Assembly (NCBI GenBank): GCA_021795535.1
Contig: JAJYPG010000119.1
Location: 1-5,534 of the forward strand
Direction: 5' to 3'
DNA length: 5,534 nucleotides
Source: Planctomycetota bacterium
Lineage (GTDB): Bacteria > Planctomycetota > Phycisphaerae > WQYP01
In this document: positions 1 to 5,534 of the stretch, piece after piece
Position numbering within the stretch: position 1 is the first letter of the stretch
Layout of the letters: the number at the start of each line of letters is the position of its first letter
Made by a program: the position numbers and the translations under genes
The notes under the pieces: generated by a model
What the model was told of the DNA's origin: nothing
Database searches by the model: none
What the model saw: only the letters and a program-made list of their open reading frames with translations

Positions 1-1
1 A

Positions 2-544
2 GTGCTGGGCATTTCCACGGTGCTGGGGCTGATCGGTCCGGTGGCGGCATTTGGATTGTTTTACCTGAGCGACCGGATTTATAAACTGGATCACGCCCGC
101 ATTCAGACGCTCATGTACCTGATGCTTTCCGTGGCGGGGCATTTGACCATTTTTTTGGCACGCACGCGCGGTCCATTCTGGTCGGTCCGCCCGGCACGGA
201 TATTATGGATGGCGGTCCTGGGCACGCAAATACTCGCTACTCTGATAGCTGTTTATGGCGTTTTTATGGCACCTTTGGGCTGGGGCTGGGCCGGCTTCGT
301 CTGGGGTTATGCTCTGGTGTGGTTCTTGGTGACGGATCGCGTGAAGTTGCTGGCTTATCGGGTTTTGGAATTTTCCAAAGGCGCAAGACAACTTCGCTCC
401 GCAGCGAGTTCAGACATGCCGCTCCAAATCGCCAGGCGAGCTTATAATATTTATGAAAAGCAGGGCCATCACGACGGCCACGCGGAGGAAGACTGGCGGC
501 AGGCGGAAAAGGAGATACGCAACGAAGCGGCGGACAGGAAATAA
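2..544 (+). CDS. Plasma-membrane-type H+-transporting P-type ATPase (P3A), C-terminal part only
   Basis: This is the last 180 codons of a cation-pumping P-type ATPase. The 5' part lies outside the window, so the GTG at position 2 is an internal valine codon, not a start. Four hydrophobic stretches fit membrane helices M7-M10: residues about 2-22, 37-53, 66-88 and 94-118 of the visible part. The blocks TLIAVYG (80-86) and GWGWAGFVWGY (93-103), with an RTRG...RPARIL segment before them, match what I recall of the C-terminal membrane region of plant and bacterial H+-ATPases. The phosphorylation and ATP-binding domains are not visible, so activity cannot be judged. After M10 comes a basic, hydrophilic tail of about 55 residues, which contains a DUF2934-like module described separately. 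The gene ends in TAA and is followed 44 bases later by the glucan phosphorylase on the same strand, consistent with an operon. The family call is firm; H+ as the ion is known for the family, not shown here. Confidence 0.9.
   Translation: MLGISTVLGLIGPVAAFGLFYLSDRIYKLDHARIQTLMYLMLSVAGHLTIFLARTRGPFWSVRPARILWMAVLGTQILATLIAVYGVFMAPLGWGWAGFVWGYALVWFLVTDRVKLLAYRVLEFSKGARQLRSAASSDMPLQIARRAYNIYEKQGHHDGHAEEDWRQAEKEIRNEAADRK
428..520 (+). other. DUF2934-like C-terminal module of the left P-type ATPase
   Basis: Visible residues 143-173 of the ATPase read IARRAYNIYEKQG, then HHDGHAEEDWRQAEKEIR. The order is an R-A-Y helix, a short Gly/His/Asp-Gly-His turn, then E-D-W-x-x-A-E-x-E-I. From memory this is the pattern of DUF2934, a short domain of about 40 residues usually seen in small stand-alone bacterial proteins of unknown function. 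Here it is in frame with the last membrane helix, separated by a linker of about 20 residues (KGARQLRSAASSDMPLQ), and should sit in the cytoplasm. In plant and fungal H+-ATPases the C-terminal tail is an autoinhibitory regulatory region, so an analogous regulatory role is conceivable, but that is inference. The assignment rests on recalled consensus only. Confidence 0.65.
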
Positions 545-576
545 ACTGTAAACAGGCCTTTATATCGTCGTATGTT

Positions 577-581
577 AAGGA
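577..581 (+). promoter_or_regulatory. Ribosome-binding site deciding the phosphorylase start
   Basis: AAGGA lies 7 bases before the ATG at 589 and only 4 bases before the in-frame GTG at 586. The spacing favours ATG 589 as the true start. The two start codons are adjacent (GTGATG), so the choice changes the protein by a single residue. Confidence 0.6.
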
Positions 582-588
582 TAATGTG

Positions 589-3087
589 ATGAATCAGCCT
601 GCTAAATTCGAGGAATTCGATGCACTGGCCGCCTTGGCGCTGGATATCAGATCGTGCTGGCACCATGGTTGCGATTTCCTCTGGCGGGAGATTGATCCGG
701 CAATGTGGGATTTAACACATAATCCGTGGGCGGTTTTAAGGGCGGCATCTGGCGAACACCTGAAAAAGCTCCAGGCGGATCCCGTGTTCAGTGAAAAGGT
801 AAAAAGCTATGCCGCAGCCAGGGCACTTGCCATCACAAAGCCGGCATGGTTTCAGCAGAATCATGCCAACCAGCCGCTGAAATGTGTGGCGTACTTCAGC
901 ATGGAATTCATGCTTAGTGAAGCATTGCCTATTTATTCGGGTGGCCTGGGCAATGTAGCTGGCGATCAACTAAAGGCCGCCAGCGATCTGGGCGTGCCGG
1001 TGATTGGCGTGGGACTGCTCTATCAACAGGGATATTTCCGTCAGGGGCTTGACCGGAATGGTAATCAGCAGGCGCTCTATCCGTTTAACGATCCGGGCCA
1101 ATTGCCCATTAGGCCACTGCGGCAACCCAATGGCGAGTGGTTGCGGCTGGAAATCGCGTTGCCTGGATATTCCGTCTGGCTGCGCACCTGGCAGGTACAA
1201 ATCGGCAGAGTCAGACTCTATTTACTGGACACCAATGATTTAGCCAATTTTCCGGAACACCGGGCCATTACCAGCCAGCTTTATGGCGGAGGTCCGGAAC
1301 TGCGACTGAAACAGGAGATTGTTCTGGGAATTGGCGGCTGGCGTTTGCTTAATGCCTTGGGACTCAAGCCGGAGGTCTGTCATCTGAATGAAGGTCATGC
1401 GGCACTGGCGGTGTTGGAGCGAGCCTGCAGCTTCATGCACGAATCAGACGTGCCTTTTGCCCACGCCCTGGCCGCCACCAGAGTGGGTAATCTTTTCACT
1501 ACACATACCGCGGTCGCGTCGGGTTTTGATCGATTCGCGCCTGAATTAATCAAGCAATACCTTGGCAAGTACACACAACAGCTGGGGATTACTCTCCATG
1601 ATCTTCTGGCCCTGGGTCGACAGCATCCTGATGCCCCATCAGAAAGCTTTAACATGGCCTATCTGGCCATTCGTGGCAGCGGGGCCATTAATGCGGTAAG
1701 CCAGTTGCATGAACAAGTAAGCCGTCAAATATTCGCTCCGCTATTTCCCCGGTGGCCGGTAGATGAAGTGCCAGTAGGTCATGTCACCAACGGTATTCAT
1801 GTTCCCACTTGGGATTCGGCCGCCGCAGACGCATTTTGGACTCAGACCTGTGGCAAAGACCGCTGGAATGGCGCCTGCGAAACAATGGAACAAAACATTC
1901 GCAAGGTTCCCGCAGAGCGCTTATGGGAGATGCGCAACACAAGCCGTCGAACTTTGATTGAATTTACTCGCCAACGTCTAACACGGCAGTTAGCCGCAAC
2001 CGGAGGGTCGCCGGAAGAAATTGACCGAGTCAGACAATTGTTTGATCCCCACATTTTAACGCTCGGTTTTGCGCGCCGCTTCGCCACATACAAGCGGCCT
2101 AATCTGCTGCTGCATGACCCGGAACGATTGGTGCGGCTATTGACCAATTCGAAGTATCCTGTGCAGATTATTCTGGCTGGCAAGGCACATCCCGCAGACC
2201 AGGCCGGACAGGACCTGATCCACCAATGGGTGGAGTTTATCTGGCGGCCCGATGTTCGGCCCCATGCCGCATTTTTATGTGATTACGACATGCTTTTGAC
2301 GGAACAACTCGTGGGCGGCGTGGACGTCTGGCTCAACACGCCACGACGCCCATGGGAAGCATGTGGAACCAGTGGCATGAAGGTGCTGGTCAATGGCGGA
2401 ATTAATCTTTCAGAATTGGATGGGTGGTGGGCGGAAGCCTACACGCCGGAAGTCGGATGGGCACTGGGTGATGGCCAGGAACGTGGCGACGATTCCGATT
2501 GGGATGCTGTCGAAGCCAATGCACTTTACAACCGACTGGAACGCGAAGTTATTCCGGAATTTTATAATTATGGTAAAATTGGAATTCCAATGGCATGGGT
2601 AAAGCGAATGCGTGAAAGTATGGCACAGCTCACGCCACGGTTTTCAGCCGGCAGAGTAGTACGTGAATATACCGAGCGATATTATCTGCCAGCAGCTATC
2701 GCCTATCGTGACCGATCAGCGGTTAAAGGCGCTGGCGGTAAAAAGTTCATGGAATGGCAGGCCGCGTTACAACAAAAGTGGAATGCCGTCCATCTTGGTA
2801 AATTGAAAATGCAAGCGATGGGAGATCAGCAGGAATTTGCCACCGAAGTTTATCTAGGCGATCTGGATAGTAACGCGGTAAAAGTGGAGCTTTATGCCAA
2901 CGGCCTCAACATGGTCCGCGCCGTACGCCAGGAGATGACGCGAGGCAGCCCGATTGCCAGCGGGTATGTCTATACAACGAAATTTTCAACAAAAAGACCG
3001 ACAACTGATTTTACAGTCCGCGTGATTCCGTGCAGCGATGCAGCAGTTGTCCCTCTGGAAGCCGCATATATTCGGTGGCAGCAGTGA
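589..3087 (+). CDS. glgP: Alpha-glucan (glycogen/starch) phosphorylase, DUF3417-containing subfamily
   Basis: This GT35 enzyme of 832 residues releases glucose-1-phosphate from the non-reducing ends of cytoplasmic alpha-1,4-glucan, using inorganic phosphate and pyridoxal phosphate. Residues about 8-90 form the N-terminal DUF3417-type region (LALDIRSCWHH, IDPAMWD, NPWAVL). The core follows: AYFSMEF (101-107), the glycine loop SGGLGNVAGD (117-126), HLNEGHAA (265-272), TNGIHVP (400-406), GFARRFATYKRP (493-504) and AGKAHPAD (530-537). The cofactor motif EACGTSGMK puts the expected PLP-binding lysine at K598, followed by NLSELDGWWAEAY. The last 120 or so residues match the C-terminal extension I recall for this subfamily. 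No frameshift or missing key residue is seen, and the length is normal. The start ATG is chosen from the AAGGA at 577; a GTG directly before it is the alternative. The gene probably shares a transcript with the upstream ATPase. Members of this subfamily may act on glycogen, maltodextrin or other alpha-glucans, so the exact substrate is open. The symbol is assigned by family. Confidence 0.95.
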   Translation: MNQPAKFEEFDALAALALDIRSCWHHGCDFLWREIDPAMWDLTHNPWAVLRAASGEHLKKLQADPVFSEKVKSYAAARALAITKPAWFQQNHANQPLKCVAYFSMEFMLSEALPIYSGGLGNVAGDQLKAASDLGVPVIGVGLLYQQGYFRQGLDRNGNQQALYPFNDPGQLPIRPLRQPNGEWLRLEIALPGYSVWLRTWQVQIGRVRLYLLDTNDLANFPEHRAITSQLYGGGPELRLKQEIVLGIGGWRLLNALGLKPEVCHLNEGHAALAVLERACSFMHESDVPFAHALAATRVGNLFTTHTAVASGFDRFAPELIKQYLGKYTQQLGITLHDLLALGRQHPDAPSESFNMAYLAIRGSGAINAVSQLHEQVSRQIFAPLFPRWPVDEVPVGHVTNGIHVPTWDSAAADAFWTQTCGKDRWNGACETMEQNIRKVPAERLWEMRNTSRRTLIEFTRQRLTRQLAATGGSPEEIDRVRQLFDPHILTLGFARRFATYKRPNLLLHDPERLVRLLTNSKYPVQIILAGKAHPADQAGQDLIHQWVEFIWRPDVRPHAAFLCDYDMLLTEQLVGGVDVWLNTPRRPWEACGTSGMKVLVNGGINLSELDGWWAEAYTPEVGWALGDGQERGDDSDWDAVEANALYNRLEREVIPEFYNYGKIGIPMAWVKRMRESMAQLTPRFSAGRVVREYTERYYLPAAIAYRDRSAVKGAGGKKFMEWQAALQQKWNAVHLGKLKMQAMGDQQEFATEVYLGDLDSNAVKVELYANGLNMVRAVRQEMTRGSPIASGYVYTTKFSTKRPTTDFTVRVIPCSDAAVVPLEAAYIRWQQ

Positions 3088-3089
3088 AT

Positions 3090-3093
3090 GGAG
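3090..3093 (+). promoter_or_regulatory. Possible ribosome-binding site of the 27-codon ORF
   Basis: GGAG begins just after the phosphorylase stop codon and lies 8 bases before the ATG at 3102. This is a normal Shine-Dalgarno spacing. It is the main reason for taking that short ORF seriously. Confidence 0.4.
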
Positions 3094-3101
3094 TTCACAT
3101 T

Positions 3102-3185
3102 ATGTATGGAACCGATGATTCATCGCAGCAACCGAGGCGCGACCAAGCAGATCTGAACTTTACTGAAAGGGGCACCTATGCATAA
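3102..3185 (+). CDS. Possible 27-residue small protein, unknown function
   Basis: An ORF of 27 codons starts with ATG 14 bases after the phosphorylase stop. It is preceded by GGAG at good spacing and ends in TAA inside the start of the next gene: the shared bases ATGCATAA overlap by 8. The peptide begins MYGTDDSSQQPRR and ends ERGTYA. It is hydrophilic, rich in Asp, Gln and Arg, with no membrane segment, signal peptide or motif that I recognise. The overlap would suit translational coupling to the His-rich membrane protein gene at 3178, either as a leader ORF or as a partner. An ORF this short can occur by chance, and the bases near its end also serve as the ribosome-binding site of the next gene. 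It is therefore a candidate only. Confidence 0.3.
   Translation: MYGTDDSSQQPRRDQADLNFTERGTYA
3165..3172 (+). promoter_or_regulatory. Ribosome-binding site of the small membrane protein gene
   Basis: GAAAGGGG sits 5 bases before the ATG at 3178. This supports that start and that the downstream short gene is real. Confidence 0.6.
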
Positions 3186-3411
3186 ACTTCCACATAATCA
3201 TCAGCACACCAGAGAAGAACATGAAAAGGAACACCAGCATTCTGTCGGAAATTCCGCCGTTCCCTACTGGAAACGGATGCACCGTGATTGGCGATTCTGG
3301 ACCGCACTGCTATTGATGCTGGCGGCCATGGGCGTTTATTTGCTGTCGGGTAACGAGGCGCTTCGTCCCAATGGCACACTACACGAGCAGGTACCCGCAG
3401 CAGGCGGATAA
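3178..3411 (+). CDS. Small His-rich single-pass membrane protein, unknown function
   Basis: This encodes 77 residues with a clear three-part build. Residues 1-22 are very hydrophilic, with seven histidines (2, 6, 8, 10, 15, 19, 21) mixed with Glu, Lys and Gln. Residues 30-41 form an aromatic and basic juxtamembrane stretch, YWKRMHRDWRFW. Residues 42-57 are hydrophobic (TALLLMLAAMGVYLLS) and fit a single membrane helix, followed by a short polar tail (GNEALRPNG...). The positive charges before the helix suggest that the His-rich N-terminus stays in the cytoplasm. The helix does not look like a cleaved signal peptide because no convincing cleavage site follows. A GAAAGGGG ribosome-binding site supports the start. 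The gene follows the phosphorylase on the same strand and converges on the right ATPase. I have a vague, unverified memory of short bacterial proteins with a similar W-K-R-x-H-x-D-W-R-F-W stretch. The histidine cluster could bind metal or respond to pH, but nothing here proves it. Confidence 0.7.
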   Translation: MHKLPHNHQHTREEHEKEHQHSVGNSAVPYWKRMHRDWRFWTALLLMLAAMGVYLLSGNEALRPNGTLHEQVPAAGG

Positions 3412-3441
3412 TTTCAACATGGAACAATGGTATTTTTCATG

Positions 3442-3467
3442 GCGATGCAAGTGCCTCGCATATTTTT
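3442..3467 (+). terminator. Possible weak intrinsic terminator for the rightward genes
   Basis: In the 57-bp gap between the convergent genes, GCGA-T-GC (3442-3448) pairs with GC-C-TCGC (3453-3459) around an AAGT loop. There is one T/C mismatch. A five-T run follows at 3463-3467, three bases after the stem. The stem is short, so strength is doubtful. Read on the opposite strand the hairpin is not followed by a T run, so it would serve only the rightward transcript. Confidence 0.4.
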
Positions 3468-3468
3468 G

Positions 3469-5534
3469 TCACGTACCAGCGAGGTGGCGGAGCAGCGGCT
3501 TCTTAACGGTATCCAACAGGAACATCATGACAATAGTGGCGGCCAATAACCCCAGCACCATTGTGATGGGCACCGGGGTCATCAATATTCCAAAGATGGC
3601 CATTGCGGAAACCACCATCACATCTCCGGCGGTGGCACACAGTAAAAATGTTCCTGGTCGGGATTTCCAGAAGGCACCGGTTTCACGCACCAGATACACC
3701 GTGGCCAAACCACTGAATACCAAGGCCAGAAAGACCAGTGTTTGCGTGGCTGGCAAAGGCAGGAAATGTCGGCCAACATAGAACACCGCGAAGCAGTACA
3801 AGAGCCAGGCGACGGCGATCACGGCGGAGGACCACATTAGAATGCGGATGTTCCAGCGATCCGGATGGGGTGAAGGCGTAACGCGATCACCAGCCAGGGA
3901 CATGCTGACAAAATCATTGGCAAACAGCAGTAGTAACACCAGCCGTGGCGTGGTGACCAGTGAGCCGGTTATCAGCAAACCCAGGCTCAGAAACAATGCC
4001 ACTTGAATGGTTTTGGAGACTTTGTTGGTGGTGTAGGTAAGCATGCGGCGATATACCTTGCGGCCAATATTAACCGCGTCGATCAGGTGGGAAATTCCCG
4101 GTTTGGTAAGTACCAGGCTGGCTGCGGAACGGGCAACATCCGTGGCGTTGGATACCGCAATACCAACTTCCGCCTGCTTGAGTGCCGGGGCATCATTGAC
4201 GCCATCCCCTGTCATTCCGGTAATGATATGGCGCTGTTGAAGCTGCCGGACCAAGGCAATTTTGTCTTCCGGAAAGACGCCGGCGAAAACATCGGCGTCA
4301 AGCTGTCCCTTTTCAATGGCTGAACGATCCGCCGATTTGCTTCCAATGCCGAGTTGTGTGGAGATGGCTTGCGCGGTGGTTTGGCCGTCTCCCGTGACCA
4401 TTCGCACGCGGATTCCCAAGGCTTGCAGCTTCGCAATAGTGTCTTGCGATTCCGGGCGAGGCGGATCGCGTAGAGAAAGCAGACCTATGAGCTTTAGTTC
4501 GCCATCGGTTTGTGCGGCTACTGCCATCACACGATTGCCCTGGGCCGCCAAGGCATCCGCTTGTTTCAAGCCATCCTCCGCATTTTTACACAAGGCAACC
4601 AATGTAACCGGTGCGCCTTTCATGGCATGGGCTTTTTTACCATCCATCTCCAAATCCGCTTCGGCCCGTTTGGTAGCGGGATCAAAGGGGATTAATTTTT
4701 GCCGCTTCCAATGGAATGCCGCAACGGGATTCTCCTGATATTTTTTTAGAATGGCCATATCAATGGGATCTTGGGTGCCGGCATCACACGTCTGCGCGGC
4801 AAATGCCAGCACGTCCGGTTCGGTGGCACCATTGAGGCCTTGAACTTTTTCCAGCGCCAGTTCGTTGAGCGTCAGCGTGCCGGTTTTATCGCAACACAAC
4901 TGCTGCATGCTGGCCAATTCCTGAATGGCCGACAGGCGCGTCACCAGCACATTGTTGGCTGCCATTTCCAGTGAAGCAGTGGCCTGCGCCAGCGTAAAAG
5001 TGGCGGGAAGCGCGACGGGTACGGAGGCCACCAGCAGGATCAGGGCAAAAGGCAAAATAACAAACCAGGCGATGCCCATGGCAAAGGCATAGATCAAAAT
5101 AATCACCACCAGCGTGACATCCATAATCACAAGATATTTGACGATGGAAAAAATAATCTGTTCCATGTGGCCGACAGTTTTGGCACCACGCACCAGTTCC
5201 GCAGTTTTGCCAAAGAAGCTTTTGGCACCGGTAGCTGTGACTTCCGCAGCCGCCTCACCACGTTTGACCACCGAGCCGGAACGGGCATCGCCACCCGGTG
5301 CAAGCTCAACCGGGGCGGATTCGCCGGTTAAAGCCGACTGATCAACTTCTATATTGCCTTGAATCAGATGGGCATCCGCGGGAACCATGTCCCCCATACG
5401 TAGATAAATACAATCACCGGGTACCAGATCACGGGCGGATACCGGGAGCCATTTGCCGTCGCGCATAACCCGAGCGTTAATCTCCAGGCGATGACGGAGG
5501 ATTTCCAGCGCGGCCGCTGCGGGGCCTTCTTCAA
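3469..5534 (-). CDS. P3A-type (H+-ATPase-like) cation-transporting P-type ATPase, N-terminus beyond the right edge
   Basis: The reading frame is open to the window edge. The Met codon at 5466 is internal, because the 22 codons before it (EEGPAAAALEILRHRLEINARV) match the family's segment ahead of the actuator domain. Numbering from that Met: actuator motifs GDMVPADA (25-32) and DQSALTGES (42-50); helices M3-M4 about 104-157 with the P3A-like PVALP (150-154); phosphorylation motif DKTGTLT with D193; KGAP (293-296); DPPR (334-337); MVTGD (356-360); and GDGVNDAP (420-427). After M5-M6 come hydrophobic segments near 542-562, 574-594, 606-625 and 630-650. The stretch ANDFVSMSLAGDRVTPSP (516-533) places D518 where plant H+-ATPases carry the proton-binding Asp (D684 of AHA2). 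The catalytic cycle looks intact, so a working pump is likely. About 110 N-terminal residues are estimated missing by comparison with AHA2. The final helices lack the GWGWAG signature of the left ATPase, so the two are divergent paralogues. Proton specificity is inferred from family. Confidence 0.92.
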   Translation of the reverse strand, partial: EEGPAAAALEILRHRLEINARVMRDGKWLPVSARDLVPGDCIYLRMGDMVPADAHLIQGNIEVDQSALTGESAPVELAPGGDARSGSVVKRGEAAAEVTATGAKSFFGKTAELVRGAKTVGHMEQIIFSIVKYLVIMDVTLVVIILIYAFAMGIAWFVILPFALILLVASVPVALPATFTLAQATASLEMAANNVLVTRLSAIQELASMQQLCCDKTGTLTLNELALEKVQGLNGATEPDVLAFAAQTCDAGTQDPIDMAILKKYQENPVAAFHWKRQKLIPFDPATKRAEADLEMDGKKAHAMKGAPVTLVALCKNAEDGLKQADALAAQGNRVMAVAAQTDGELKLIGLLSLRDPPRPESQDTIAKLQALGIRVRMVTGDGQTTAQAISTQLGIGSKSADRSAIEKGQLDADVFAGVFPEDKIALVRQLQQRHIITGMTGDGVNDAPALKQAEVGIAVSNATDVARSAASLVLTKPGISHLIDAVNIGRKVYRRMLTYTTNKVSKTIQVALFLSLGLLITGSLVTTPRLVLLLLFANDFVSMSLAGDRVTPSPHPDRWNIRILMWSSAVIAVAWLLYCFAVFYVGRHFLPLPATQTLVFLALVFSGLATVYLVRETGAFWKSRPGTFLLCATAGDVMVVSAMAIFGILMTPVPITMVLGLLAATIVMMFLLDTVKKPLLRHLAGT

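Noticed and set aside
2..544. Left ORF as a complete 180-residue gene starting with GTG
   Set aside because: The sequence begins inside an ATPase membrane helix. The homologous protein is far longer, so the gene is cut by the window edge rather than truncated in nature.
545..588. Search for a promoter or terminator between the left ATPase and the phosphorylase
   Set aside because: AT-rich pieces such as TTTATA and TATGTT occur, but no matching -35 box or hairpin with a T run was found. Only the ribosome-binding site is supported.
1842..2183. Leftward ORF of 113 codons inside the phosphorylase gene
   Set aside because: It is opposite strongly conserved phosphorylase motifs, and its Arg- and Ser-rich translation is typical of an antisense shadow.
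3088..3156. 22-codon ORF starting directly after the phosphorylase stop (TGAATG)
   Set aside because: It has no well-placed ribosome-binding site of its own and shares its bases with the better supported ORF at 3102 in another frame.
3371..3781. Rightward ORF of 136 codons over the end of the small gene and the ATPase 3' end
   Set aside because: It is antisense to the conserved C-terminal ATPase helices and its translation has no recognisable domain, so it is a shadow of the real gene.
4262..4738. Rightward ORF of 158 codons inside the right ATPase gene
   Set aside because: It lies antisense to the nucleotide-binding region of the ATPase and shows Ser-, Ala- and Arg-rich low-information sequence.
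1..5534. CRISPR arrays, insertion sequences, tRNA or rRNA genes
   Set aside because: No repeated spaced units, transposase-like ORFs, terminal inverted repeats or cloverleaf-like stretches were seen.

Overview
The window is a compact bacterial chromosome segment of about 50% GC by eye. It holds three clear protein genes, one credible small membrane-protein gene, one speculative very short ORF, and almost no empty space. Shine-Dalgarno-like motifs precede the internal genes. The taxon cannot be fixed from the sequence. The gene families suggest an environmental Gram-negative-type bacterium (proteobacterial, acidobacterial or PVC-like), but this is a weak inference.

Layout, left to right. (1) Positions 2-544 (+) are the 3' end of a P-type ATPase of the plasma-membrane H+-ATPase class (P3A), covering the last four membrane helices. 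It carries a soluble C-terminal tail that looks like a fused DUF2934-type module. (2) After a 44-bp gap comes a complete alpha-glucan phosphorylase gene of the DUF3417-containing subfamily (589-3087, +), with its pyridoxal-phosphate lysine motif intact. (3) A short gap contains a possible 27-codon ORF (3102-3185, +). It has its own ribosome-binding site and overlaps the start of the next gene by 8 bases. (4) Positions 3178-3411 (+) encode a 77-residue protein with a histidine-rich N-terminus and one membrane helix. (5) A 57-bp convergent intergenic region holds a plausible weak intrinsic terminator for the rightward genes. (6) Positions 3469-5534 (-) encode a second P3A-type ATPase, whose N-terminus lies beyond the right edge. 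It has all catalytic motifs but a C-terminal membrane part unlike that of the left ATPase.

The rightward genes are closely spaced and may be one transcription unit. The plausible theme is bioenergetics. Phosphorolysis of stored glucan yields glucose-1-phosphate without spending ATP, and P3A ATPases spend ATP to export protons or other cations. A stress or energy-limitation role for such a cluster is inference. The most notable points are the DUF2934-like tail on the left ATPase, the two divergent P3A ATPases flanking a glucan phosphorylase, the change at a position linked to proton transport in the right ATPase, and the uncharacterised small ORFs at 3102-3411.
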